Assembly: GCF_021018805.1 (NCBI RefSeq)
Contig: NC_086247.1
Span: 1,565,501 to 1,629,500 of the forward strand
From: Prinia subflava
Lineage: Eukaryota > Chordata > Aves > Passeriformes > Cisticolidae
DNA: 64,000 nucleotides
Reading direction: 5' to 3'
Shown: positions 24,608 through 36,150 of the stretch, piece by piece
How positions within the stretch are numbered: position 1 is the stretch's first letter
Layout of the letters: every line of letters begins with the position of its first letter
The notes under the pieces: generated by a model
The model's input: the letters and a program-made list of their open reading frames with translations, nothing else
Told to the model about the DNA's origin: nothing
Database searches by the model: none
Translations under genes and position numbers: made by a program

Positions 24608-24939
24608 ATCCAAAGGTACTGCGGGAACAAATGCCCCGACACTGGAGCATCTTGACTTCAACTCAACCTGCTTTTCCAAGAAACCTTTTATATCTGAATA
24701 AAATATTCAGAATATCGAGTGGAAGCCATTTCTTTTGCAAGGAAGTCCCAGCCCCAACAAGACAGGAATAATTCCTCTGCTCCTGGATGAGGGGTCCAGG
24801 GCAAGGCTGTGCATTAAAACAAGATTTGAACCGTGCCTCAGTACAGGGGTGTGACTGGGGACACATCAAATTGTCCTTGGAATGGGCAGGAAAGACCTGA
24901 AGACATGGAAAACTTATTCACCCCTTGTATCACACAGGC

Positions 24940-25210
24940 CTGGAATGCCAGGACAAGGGGGAATGGCTTCCCACTGACAGAGGGCAGGGATAAATGGGAT
25001 CTTGGGAAAGAATTCCTCCCTGTGATGGTGGGGAGGCCCTGGCAGAGGTTTTCCAGAGAAGCTGTGGCTGTCCCATCCCTGGAAGTGTTCCAGGCAAGGT
25101 TGGACAGGGCCTGGAGCAACCTGGGATAGTGGAGGGTGCCCCATGGCAAGGGCTTGGAATTTGATGATTTTTACAGACCCATCCAACCCAAACCATTCCA
25201 CGATTTCATT
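24940..25210 (+). mobile_element. CR1 LINE 3' end
   Basis: From gggggaatggcttcccactg to ccaaaccattccacgatttc. Confidence 0.85.
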
Positions 25211-27009
25211 CAGGGACCTGCTGGCCAAAGGCAGCCTGTAGGATTTTTGTTCAGATTCTGGAGTAGGTTTTTGGGACTCTGATCCACGGATTTCATGTTT
25301 TGGCTTTCGGTTCCCTGAAACATGTCAGATCTCACGGATTTCAGCAATTTGCCCAACCATGACCTGGTCCAAAATTGTTTCTCCCCAAGGCACAACATCC
25401 TCACCCACATCTACAGAGAATATGCAGAAACTTAAAGCCCAGCCCTAAAAAATGTGTGGCTGGACCAAGCCTGGAGCCACCAACGTGTGACAAATTCCCA
25501 TCTGTCCAATGGGGGCTGAGGGATAAAAGGGATCAGGACCAAGACCAGGGCACAGAAGGATTAAAACACATCCAATGTGTTTTCCAACCTGATGGGAATG
25601 TGCAGAGTGCAGCCCCAGGTCTGTGCTGGAGGTGGAGCCCACCCAGACCATCTGCCCCAGCCTTTCACAACACTCTGAGCATCTCTCTCGTATCCAAGTG
25701 ACCCAAAATGACTTTTCTAAATTAAGATCTCAACCACCACGCTCTGCTCCACTTCCTTCCCCCTCAACACATCTGCTGCTGACACTGAAAGGATCTTTTC
25801 ACCTCATTTTTAGGCTTTGTTTTCAGGCCTGGGGCTGTACAGAAAAAAGAGGGAAAGAGGCTTCTGTGCTGCTCTGGAATTAGGGATGCGAGAGTCAAGC
25901 AGGAGAAAAATGAAGATATCCAAGACAGGATGTGCTGCCCTGTCAGAGGCAGATGCTCCAAGCCCTCCAAACCCTAATATGGAAAAATAGCTCTATTTTA
26001 AGACCGGAAAAAAAAAAAGTGCACATGATAGGTTTGAGATGAGAAATAATTTGTGAGTGATATTGAAAATGATATCACTGCTGCTGTACTTCAGTTGCTG
26101 CCAGGCTCATTCCATAATTAATAACTCCTTCAGATGGAGTGACTTTCCTTTGAGGGTGCGGAATTAAAGATTTAAATCCCTCTCTGTAAATACAAGGCTG
26201 TGGCAGAGCTCTCCAGAAGCCTCGCAGCTACGCCCTAATGTATATTTATATTCTAGATAAGTATTTTTAGCAAGAACTACAAGTCCTCTCTGTATTTGAT
26301 GACATCAGAGCTCTGTTTTACATGCAATGTCCTGACTTCAACAAATATCCCCTTCTTTTTTCCTGCTCTTGGAATATTGCAATAATTTCTGCCCTTGTCT
26401 CATCTCTCTTTCTAATGCGTGTTCCAAGAGGGCTGTGTGGGGCTTTTTTCCTCTCTCTCACTCCCAAAGATGACAAAAAATACAAAATTTTTAAGAAATG
26501 AAGAGGCCAAAGAGCTCCTGGTGTTTCCCACCTCTGCAATCAGGGCATGCTGGGATAACAACCACCACTCATGGCCTGCCCAGTATCCTGCTGGGGAAAG
26601 CAACTGGAAATGATCCCTGCTGGAAAACCCGGTCCTTTAAATATTAATTAATAATTAATTAATATTAATCCTGCTATTCCCAGACTTCTCTAGGAATCCT
26701 GCTCAGGGCAAAACAGGATTGAACCTGGGTCCCGCTTCAAATTTAAATTTTAAATCCAAGTTTAAATCCAAGCTGAGTGTGGTGTCTTTCCAGAGGAGGC
26801 ATTATCTTTTGGAATGCCCACTCCACCTTTGTGGAGCTCACGAGCAAAGGGTACTCAAGGCTCATGTATAGCCCTGATTTTTGGCTGGAGGTGGGACTCA
26901 GCAGGGTATCCCAGCTGGAATATCCTCAGAGATGAGCCTCTCTTGTTCTTTAGTCTCTGATTTCTGGGTGGAAAAAAAGCACTTTGGGTTTGTCACTGGA
27001 AGCAGGAGA
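25211..27009. other. Intergenic, AT-rich, no gene seen
   Basis: Contains an AT-only stretch (ttaattaataattaatta) at about 26640-26667 and no identifiable exon. Confidence 0.45.
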
Positions 27010-27226
27010 TACAGATCACGAAAAAAATTCCTCCCAGTGAGAGTGGTGAGGCCCTGGCACAGGTTCCCCAGGGAAGCTGAGGCTGCCCCATCCCTGGAAG
27101 CGTCCAAGGCCAGGTTGGACAGGGCTTGGATAAATCTGGGATAGTGGAAGGTGTCCCTGCCCATGGCAGCAGCTGGAATTTGATGATCTTGAAGCTCCCT
27201 CCCCACCCAAACCATCCCATGAACCT
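27010..27226 (+). mobile_element. CR1 LINE 3' end
   Basis: From agatcacgaaaaaaattcct to cccaaaccatcccatgaacc. Confidence 0.83.
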
Positions 27227-29664
27227 GCACATCTCTAGTGCTGCCCCACATTTGCACAAGGGCTCGAAGGCGATGGAGAAGGCAAATTTTTTTGGGGGCC
27301 AGATCAAGCATAAAGCACAAAGGAACACCCTCAAATCTGGAGATAAAATCTCTGTATGTGCTGAGGAGAGCAAGCCCTCAGAGAGGAAAAATCCTTCAGC
27401 AGAGCAGCATCGGATTCCGCCGGCTGCGAAGCCTCACCCGGCAGGGCCGAGAGGTTGCAGGTCTTTTTCTGGCCCTTTGGAGACACATTTCCCTCTGTTC
27501 TATTTTCTCCAGCCTATATTTAAACTTCTCCCTCCCCGTGCCCGCTCGACCCGGTGACGCAGAACTCCGGCCAGGCCTTTGAATCTCCTGCATTTCCTGG
27601 GGCAGTGGCAACTCGCTGGGTTTAACTCCCAAGGAGCAAAAAGGGAGGGATAAATGACAGCAATAAGCAGAGAAACAGCAAATTCCATTTTTTTTTTAAG
27701 TGCTCCCAGTGATGCCTGTTCAGCCTCGTGGCTGCCACGGTGCGAACGGGTGATTTGTGATGCCAAAAAAGCCATTTTGTACCCCTGCCTGAAGGGTTTG
27801 TCACCTCTCCCAGTCAAGGAATGCATTAGAGGTGCTTTGAAAATAAAAATCTGCTTTTGAGTCTGTTTTGGCTCCGGTAGAAACGCGTGGGTCAGGTTGG
27901 CAGGTGAGTGCTGGGTGGCAGGAGGCCGGGAGGGGCAGGATGCTCACAGCCAGCACTGGTGACACGAGGGGACAGTCCCCACGTGCAGCATCTCTGCAGC
28001 ACAGCACGGCCACTCCCAGCCCCCTGTTGGCCTCAGGCCCTTTCTCTTTTGCTCCAGTGCATATCCCAAAAAACACCTCCTGTCCCACTGCCCCATTTTA
28101 CCCTTCTCCCCCTCCTTTTCCAGCAGGGACAGCCTTAAATCTGGCTCTTCCAAGGAGGATTTTTGCTCTCCCTTGCTCATCCCTGTGTGGTTTTACCTCC
28201 TGTCTGGCACAGGGCAGTTTGGGAGCTGAAAAACAAGGCAGAGATCCCCTCCCTGCACCCTGTGCTGCCCCACATTCCTTTTCCACGGGAGTACTGAGCA
28301 CAAAAGAGAGATGCTGCAGGCTGAAAACCGGAGAATCCAACTTTATTTACGGAATTGTCGCCCAGAAGGGAATCCTCACCCTCCCAGTCCCTCTGTATCC
28401 ACACCCTGCCCCATCCACACGTGGAAAGCAGAGGCCAGAACCCCGCAGAAAATGTGGAAAGGCCGCTGGAGACAGAGCTGGAAGCCAGGATACAAAACAA
28501 GGAGTGTGATCTGAGGATGGCAGGGGTGGAGCTTTGCTTCTGGCCTGACACATCCCACTGGTTTTGAAGCAGGGAAAAACAGAACAGACGAGTGGGAAGC
28601 AGGGGCTGGTGCTCAGCGTCTGCGAGAGTGGGTGGAATATTGGGATTTGGGTAACTTCCAATTTTTATCCTTCCCGTGGCATTTCCTCCCTGTAGATCTC
28701 AGCACTGCCAGGGGGTTTTCAGGGAAGCTGTCGGTGTTTTAGGGGAGTTCTGAGGGTTTCACCTGCAGGAAAAAGGACTTGTCATCCTGCTGAGCTCGCA
28801 GGGACCTCTGCCAGGGAATGCAAAATTGTCAGGGTTTTCTTCTAGGTGGTACTGAGACAGACCTTGAGGAATGATTCCCTCCGTGCAAGGAGGAAACAGA
28901 GCCCCCTGCTTTGGTTTCTTGTGGGAAGAGAGTGGAAAAAGGGGAAAAAATGGAGGAAAAACAGGCTTTGTCTCAGAGGAGGTTGCAGGGATGCCGTGAG
29001 CACACAAGGATGGTGCACGGGGTGTATCCATGCTTCCCTGGATGATGGATCATCATCAGGATGATCCCTGGCAATAGGAACAGAGGGAATGGCAATAGGA
29101 ACAGAGGGAATGGCAAATTTCCTGCATCCCTGTGAACTGGGCACACCTGGCTCGTTCATACCTGCTTCCACTCCAGCTGCTTTTACAGCAGACAGGGCAT
29201 CAGAACCAATCCCACATCTGCTCCAAGCAAATCCCAGCTGGGATCCCAGCACTTTTGACTGATTTTTCCCAGAGCTGAGGGTCTGGGGTAACCATTATTT
29301 TTCCTATCCTGCAGTTTCTGCTCCAAAGGGATGAAGGGAGAGCAGAATAAAAGAAGAATTTGCTTGGAATAGTCCTTAGGAGAGGGAAATCTGGCAGCTC
29401 CAACTGCAACCTGAGCTCAGGCAGAAACTGGGGGTGTGTTTGTCTGGCCAAACTTGGAAATTTGGGTTGCAGGTCTGACCCACCCTGGTCTGTCCGTCCA
29501 GGGGGTGTTCTGAGCTTTCCAGAAATCCATCCCATTCCCATGTGGAAGCTGAGCCCTCCTGGACTCATTCCTCAGCTTATCCTTGGAATGAAGCGCCAGC
29601 TCTCTGCAGCTGCCACCCCGATGGGCAGGAAGCAACTGGGCCCAGATCCATCTGCTCCTCTCAG
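27227..29664. other. Intergenic; locally GC-rich
   Basis: CpGs cluster modestly at 27405-27560. A 22-bp direct duplication (ggcaataggaacagaggg...) lies at 29070-29112. No open frame here shows a domain or plausible splice pair. Confidence 0.4.
28342..28347 (-). terminator. Possible distal poly(A) signal, minus strand
   Basis: AATAAA on the minus strand, 1.7 kb beyond the stop of the SLURP1-like gene and the nearest canonical signal I found downstream. It may end that gene's 3' UTR, or belong to nothing. No closer AATAAA or ATTAAA was found by eye. Confidence 0.25.
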
Positions 29665-29825
29665 GCAGGACACGGCACAGGTTGCCAAGAGAAGCTGAAG
29701 CCGTGGCTGCCCCATCCCTGGAAGTGTTCCAGGCCAGGTGGGATGGGGCTTGGAGCAACCTGGCACAGTGGAAGGTGTCACCAAGGGTTGGATCTGGATG
29801 ATCTTTCAGGTTCCTTCCATTCCCT
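29665..29825 (+). mobile_element. CR1 LINE 3' end
   Basis: From caggacacggcacaggttgc to tctttcaggttccttccatt, lying just beyond the 3' end of the SLURP1-like gene. Confidence 0.78.
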
Positions 29826-30064
29826 GTGGGTCCTGAGGATCAGAAGCAGCGGAAGGTGAGGAACATCTGCTTAAACAGCTGGAAACAGCAGGTTTGAAGG
29901 GTTTAAGTCCAGGTGCCCAAACTCTTGTCTTTGAATCCAGCGTTGAAGATGGGGCGAGGCCACACGTCAGCGAAGAAGGACATTCCCAAAGCATCTAGGA
30001 GCTCGTGAGGCAGCTTGGCAGGGAGAGTGGCAGGATTTCAGCTGGAGCTGGGACACTTGTGACC

Positions 30065-33000
30065 TCACAGGGAGCACAGCAGGACGGTGCCAGCCACCAC
30101 GGCCACCAGACCCAGCGCTGCAGAGCTGCTCCTCGCCCTGTTGGCGCTCTTGGTCTCGTCGCTGCACAGGTCGGTGTAGCAGCAGGATTTGGGCTTGGAC
30201 GCCCCTATCCCGCTGTAGGAGAGGCATTCCTCCTCACAGGCCCTGGTCACGGTGATGTTGCCAAAAAAGGGATAACCTGGGAGAGGCGGATTGGAGAGGA
30301 GGAGGAGGTGAGAGAGGGGAAAAAGCAGTGAAGGAAAATGGGATTGAAAAACCCTGGCAGAGGAGGTGTTGGACATCCCTAATCCATGGGTGCCTCCAAT
30401 CCAGCCTGTTTTTTGTGGGAATAGGTCTGCCAGTTCTCTCTGCTGATTCTCCTGCTCCCTCCAAAACCATTCCAGCATGGACAAGGGACACAATTCCCTG
30501 TAGATGTTTGCACAGCCTATAAATTCAGGATCCACGGAGATATCGGGGTAGGAAAGGTAACACAGAGGGAACAAGTGCAGTGAGTCCTGACACTTCACTG
30601 TGAGGCTCCAAACCTGATGGATTCCTCTCCTTCCCTCTTCAAAGTGGGATCATTCCACCTGGGTTTTTACAAGGATGTTAAAGGATAATCCGAGCTGGGA
30701 GTGGGATGGGGAGAGGGAAGTGTGGAAGGTGATTCTGCCCCTCTGTTCCACCTGAAGAGCTGCCTCCAGCTCTGGGGTCCTGACACAACAAAGGGAATTG
30801 TTGGAACAGGTCCAGAGGAGGCCATGGAGATGTTCCAAGGGCTGGAGCCCCTCTGCTCTGGAGCCAGGCTGGGAGAGCTGGGAATGTCCAGCCTGGAGAA
30901 GAGAAGGCTCCAGGGAGACCTCAGAGCCCCTTCCAGAGCCTAAAGGGGCTCCAGAAGAGCTGGAGAGGGACTTGGGACAAGGGACAGAGGGACAGGACAC
31001 AGGGAATGGCTTCCCACTGCCAGAGGGCAGGGTTATGTTGGAAAACTCCTTTTTCTGACCCAGAGATGGGGCAACGGAGAGGTGTTTTAAAACCCTTTTG
31101 TTCTATTTTTAGTCTCGTGAGAAGGGTGAGATGGTACAGATGTCACAATTCACGCCATCAAAATCAGAAGCCAAGCTATTTCCTAATTACAACACACTAT
31201 AAGCGTTTTTTGGCCTATCAGCTTTTGCCACACAATGCTGCTAAATGGCTCTAAACAAATAATTTATTAAAATACCCCATGCGGGTCTTGCTGCAATACA
31301 TCTTTCATAGTTCTAGTTCTCCAAAATATCTGGTCTATTTGCAAGGCCATGATTTGTTTCCAGTTCCATTTCTCTCTCAGCAATGTCTGTCCTATCCCAT
31401 GGCCTTTCTAAGTCAGCACACCTCATCTCAAGGCTTGCATGCAGAGACAGGGCAGTGTGAGCCTTCTGTCAGCCTTTTAAAACCCTCCACAAACCCATTT
31501 CCCACAGGGCTAGGTGGGAAACTGGGAAGGGATTCCTTCCCCGTGAGGATGGCCATGGAAGAGAGTTCCCATAGAGGCTGTGGCTGGCCCATCCCTGGAA
31601 ATGTCCAAGGTTGGATGGGGCTTGGAGCAACCTGGGAGAGTGGAATGTGGGAGTTTGGGGTTCAGTGATCTCCCCCCGAGCCCAACCCACCCTGGAATTC
31701 TGAGATTTCCCCCCGGAACCCCTCAGGGGGAGGGTGGGACTCACCTGTCTCCACGGAGTGCAGCGTCGTGGTGCACACGGTGGCTTTGGGGGGACACACC
31801 ACGGCCGTCCTGCACTTGGAGATGTCTGTGGGCTCCTTGCACGTGTAACATCGCAGGGGCTGGGCTGTAGAGGGGACAGAAGGGCTCTGAGGTGACACAG
31901 CACAGGAGGACAGACCCCCAAACCTGCAGCTTTCTGACCAAAACGCAGCAGTGCCCGAATTTAAGGTTGTCTGGAAGCAATGGAAAAGCTTGGAGATGCC
32001 AAGGGAGGGGAAAAAGATCAAATCCCAGCGCTGGAGAACAAGGGTGGTGTTGCAGAAGCTGCGGCTGAGCAGGCTCAGCAGCCTGGAGAAGAGGGATTTA
32101 GAGGGATCTGTTCCCTGAGGAGCTTTGGCAGGCCTGCAAGAATTCACCCTGGAGAAGAGGAGGCTGAGGGGAGGCTTTTTGGGATTACAACTTCCTCATG
32201 AAGGGAAACGGAGGGACAGCACTGATCTCTTCTCTCTGGGGCAGTGACAGAATCCAAGGGAACAGCCTGAACTGTGCCAGGGGAGGTTTAGGCTGGATAT
32301 CAGGAAAAGGTTCTTCCCCCAGAGAGCGATCAGGCACTGGAACAGGCTCCCCAGGGAATGGTCACAGCATGGAGAGTTCAGGAAGGGTTTGGACAACGCT
32401 CTCGGGCACGGGGTGGGATTGTTGGGATGCCCTGTGCAGGGCAAGGAGTTGGACTTTGATAATCCTTGTGGATCCCTTCCAAAATCAGGATATTCCACGA
32501 CTGTAAAAACCAGCTCCTTCTGCTGAGAGCAGCATTCCCCTCCCCTCACAGCTCCTTCCTGCTGGTTTAAGGGAAATTCGGCAGGAATCAGTAACTGGAG
32601 AGCAGGACTTAAATTTCAGAGCTGTGTCAGGGATCCTGAGGGCTGAGTGTGGCCTCAAACCCGCTCTTATCAGGGGCCACTGCTGCTTTTTAAAGATGTA
32701 CAAACCCTTGCTGGCTGCCACCTGCGGGAGGGGCATCTCTAAACACGCAAATCTTGTTCACAGCAGCTCTCAAAAACCCCGGTGTGAGCGCTGCCCACCC
32801 ACAGCCAGCAGACACCGAGGGTGCGGATTTTCCAAAGTCCTGCTGGTGTGGCCGGATGATAAAACCCAGCCTGGTTTGAGATTTTCTATCCTACCCTCCT
32901 TCCACCTGCTGAAAAACATCCTGAAAGCGCCCAGTGCCATCTACTGGTAAAAATTCACGCCGATGCTGTTTTTTCTTTTTTTTTTTTTTTGTTCCCGTTC

Positions 33001-34893
33001 TGCTGTCAGAAGAACCTCTGGGGTTTTGTGATAAGCGTAAATATTTTTGAAGGCGTTTGTTTGAACACCTGACTTCAGAAGGAATTTTTAAGGCATTCTG
33101 CTCCTCGTAGCAGCCCCTTTGGAAAAATTCAGCTGCGGGGTAGAGTCTTACACAGTGCAAAACTTTTCTTTGTCTCTTTGCAGAAGTAAAAAGGATATCT
33201 ATATATTATTTTTTATGGGAATATTTCAATGTTCTTGTGGCCATACAGTGGTGGAGCCACTCCTGTTTATCCCAGCTCAGGACATCACTAAATCCCTTCC
33301 CAATGATCCACGAGAGGCTGTTTTATATTTTAACAGAGGTAACACATTAACAACAACCATTTGGATGTCTGTGGATGTGTAGGGTGGATGGAGCAGTTCT
33401 GGCTTCAGGCACTCAGGAAATTACCCTGCAACCCCCTTGGGGTGAGGTGGTTTCCATTTACAAACCTCAACATTTTCCTGGATGAGCTGGGAAGCACCTT
33501 GGAGGATTTAATCCCGGTTAAAAGCAGGTTTAAGGAAGGAAAACCCCAACCCTCTCATCTTTCACTGAGTCTGGGTGGGGCGTTTGAAGGACATGGGTCT
33601 TGTGGGAGGGTTGCATGGAAGGGGAAAGCCCAAATCCTTAAGGACTGGGACAGGAGAACTGAACTGGGACAGCTCTGAGTCCTGATCTGAGCCAATAATT
33701 CCCTGTTCCTCACTGTCCAACAGGACCTGCTATTCCTTTCTGTCAAGCCTTGGGAATATGAGGGGTCACAGACACATCCCTCAGCCACAAAGGGGTGCCT
33801 AGACCAGCTGCTTCCCCCTGGATTTTCCCAAAAAAATTAATTTCTGCCTGGTTTCAACTCTGAAGCAAATGGTGTTGATAACTCTGTTATCAAGGGGGGA
33901 AAAGATCAAATCCCAGCACTGGAGGACAAGGGTGATGTTGCAGGAGCTGGGCCTGAGCAGGCTCAGCAGCCTGAAGAAGAGGGATTTAGAGGGATCTGTT
34001 CCCTGGGGAACACTGTTCCCATAAAAATCTTCGAGACCTTGGGTGGTTTCTCAGAAATTCCATTAAATCCAAGGCAGTGCTGCAGATGGAGGTGTTTGAT
34101 CCCTGCCCAGGCTGCCTTTCCTTTGAGATCTTCCAGGCTCTCATGGAAACAGCCTGGGGATCCCTGGGGCCCGTGGACTGTGGGTCAAACCCCTCTTTGG
34201 GGTTGGTGCCATCCCTGGAATGCCTGTTCCAGGCAGGGATGCAGCTCCAGTTGGTCCCATCTGCACGGAGGAAGGGACACAGCGATGGCCAAACCCTGCT
34301 GCCAGCTTGCCCAAGATCCAGATCTGTCCCAGACCCAGGGGGATTTCCCATTTCCACCTGAAATAAGGGAAAACCCCGGAGCTGGGGGTTTAATAAAACT
34401 TCCCAGTATCCTTGGGGTTATTTCTCATACCCCCACGCTGATCTGTATTGAAGTTTCACCTTCTGGCTTTCAGCACTTCCAGCAGCCAGCTGGGAGGTTT
34501 TAGGGATGTCAGGAGCTCGGAATGAACATATCCCACCCCATTCCTGAAGGGACAGCTCAAGCTCTTGGAGGACCCAGGCTGGTCCTGCCCTGTGCCTTGT
34601 GGCTGTCCCCTCCATCCCTGGATGTGGGTGACAGGTACCCAAAGGACGTGCATTGCTCCCAGTCAGGCATCACAGCTCTTCCCACCAGGAATGCATCTCC
34701 CCTTTTCCATTTCACCCTCCCCTCTGACATCCTTCAACACAAAAGGCATCATTTCCCCTTCCCAGGTTTTTCCCCTCCCTCCCCTCCCAGGAATTTCCCA
34801 GGTAGAGGGGCCCTGGAGTGTTGGGGATGAGGAGCTCTTACCCAACTCCACGAATGCCAGACCCAGCAGGAATCCCACCAGGAGCTTCTTCAT
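30065..34893 (-). CDS. SLURP1/LYPD2-like Ly6 family protein with a GPI-type tail
   Basis: Three minus-strand exons, 34842-34893, 31745-31864 and 30065-30276 (52+120+212 nt, 127 residues), with donors GTAAGA and GTGAGT, acceptors CTACAG and CCCAG, and phase-1 introns. Residues 1-17 are a signal peptide (MKKLLVGFLLGLAF...). The LU domain begins LRCYTCKEP and has ten cysteines (23, 26, 35, 41, 48, 71, 75, 89, 90, 95). Residues about 107-127 are a hydrophobic tail of GPI type. CYTCKEP, TTL.SVE, YPF and VTR.C...C...IGA resemble mammalian SLURP1, while the exon lengths and tail resemble LYPD2. The residue after the last cysteine is Ser96, where the family nearly always has Asn. N64-I-T is a glycosylation sequon. 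Known: mammalian SLURP1 is secreted and acts on the alpha7 nicotinic receptor. That this bird protein has the same role is not shown. It could instead be a second LYPD2-like paralogue. Confidence 0.88.
30735..31665 (+). mobile_element. CR1 LINE 3' region, split by a solo LTR
   Basis: The left part (30735-31035) runs to ccactgccagagggcagggt. The right part (31507-31665) resumes with aggtgggaaactgggaaggg, exactly where the CR1 text should continue. It lies in intron 2 of the SLURP1-like gene. Confidence 0.85.
31036..31506 (-). mobile_element. Solo LTR of an ERVK-type retrovirus, nested in CR1
   Basis: A 471-bp element beginning TGTTGGAAAA and ending TTTCCCACA, with imperfect inverted termini TGT(T/G)GGAAA. 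It is flanked by GGGTTA (31030-31035) and GGGCTA (31507-31512), a 6-bp target duplication with one mismatch, typical of ERVK/ERV2. AATAAA on the minus strand near 31262 favours minus orientation. It has no coding capacity. Confidence 0.75.
32010..32505 (+). mobile_element. CR1-type LINE fragment with 3' end
   Basis: Includes ggagaagaggaggctgaggg, gaggtttaggctggatatca and tggatcccttccaaaatcag plus the terminus. Its first 110 bp recur at 33895. It lies in intron 1 of the SLURP1-like gene. Confidence 0.72.
33895..34010 (+). repeat. Second copy of a 110-bp segment
   Basis: Matches 32013-32122 in the same orientation from gatcaaatcccagc to gggatctgttccctg, with about one difference in ten by eye, and then diverges. 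It lies in the same intron. Confidence 0.8.
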
Positions 34894-34948
34894 GCTGAGA
34901 GCAGATCCAGGCAGCCAGGACAGGTCCAGAGTGCTGCTCCCAGGGAGC

Positions 34949-34954
34949 TTTATA
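34949..34954 (-). promoter_or_regulatory. TATA box of the SLURP1-like gene
   Basis: TATAAA on the minus strand (TTTATA on plus), about 60 bp upstream of the ATG. This predicts a short 5' UTR near 30 nt. The same spacing occurs at PSCA. Confidence 0.7.
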
Positions 34955-34999
34955 TCTTCTCCCACCCTCCGCCAGCTGTTGTTGATCCTGTGGGCGGAT

Positions 35000-36094
35000 T
35001 CCCTTGGGGTGATCAGGGGAGAGCCCAGCTCCAGCCTGGATTGGGATTTGCAGAGGAACGGGTTCTCTGACAAGGTGACATCACCGCAGACTCCTGCCAT
35101 ACCTCGGCTCTTCCCCAGGTTCATGTCCTGGGGCTGGTCCCATGGAAAAGGAAAAACACGGCTGGCACTGCCAGGCGTGGCCCTGTGCCAGGGCTTGGAT
35201 GGGGAATGTGACAAGGTTTGTTTGCTCCTTCCAGCCTGGCTCCACGAGCCCAGAGCTGGCTTGTGTCACTCGTGCTGCGCTGGCCAGCAGCTGTCAAGGG
35301 GTGAGTGACAGCAGGCTGGGCTTCCACGTGCTCTGGAGAGGTGGTTCCATGGGAATGGGGTTGCCCAAAGATGTCTGTTTTTCCCAAATCTAGCTCAAAA
35401 TCAAGCCTGGTTTCTGGATCCCTTGGTTATTAACTGAGCTGCTGGGAGTCACTTGGAGGCCAGTGGGATATGCTGCTTCCAAGTCTGGAATTGGGTCAAG
35501 CTGCATGGTCTCAGGTCCTGGATCATGCTCCCAAAGTCTTTTTTTGGAAAGCTGTCAATTATTTACCAAATTTTATCCTGAAGCTGGGAAATAAACCAAA
35601 CACGGAGCAATGAGTCAATTTTCCCACTCCAGCACCTTCCTGATAGAAAATTTCACTTCATCCACATCAAGGCAACCCTTTCAAACGTCACAATTTATTT
35701 TGCATCTTATCCAATATTTGGGGAGACTGCTTTAAATTCTTGGAGCTGGGGAGAAATTACTTACTTCTCCCTTTGGATTGAGGCATTGGTATTTTACATT
35801 TGACAGGAAAAGCTGGCAGACTTTTCACTGGGTTTGTTGCGATCCGAATTGGAAAACCCCGGTGTGGTGCAATTTCCCATAAAACAGCTGAATAAGCCGG
35901 AGAGGCAAAGTTTGTGAATCACTGGAGCCCTTGGAAATTTTAGGGATGGAGATGAGGTGAGCAAAGGTGATTTATTGAGGTGCTCTGCATGTCACAGGCT
36001 TGTTACGACAACGCACGTGGGGAATTTTGCTGCCAGTCCCGGCAGCCTCTCCTTCTTCCCAGATGGAAGATGGATCCCAGTGACCTGGGAAGCG
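35000..36094. other. Intergenic upstream of the SLURP1-like gene
   Basis: No gene or clear repeat family seen. Enhancer content cannot be judged from the sequence alone. Confidence 0.4.
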
Positions 36095-36150
36095 TCACTA
36101 ATGAAGATTTCCACAGCCACGGATGACACAAAGCTGACAGAGCTGTGGAA
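36095..36150 (+). mobile_element. Possible CR1 RT remnant (ADD box)
   Basis: The plus strand translates to KISTATDDTKLTEL, resembling the CR1 RT FADDTKLGG box. Only about 18 residues are recognisable and no flanking RT is preserved. Confidence 0.35.
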
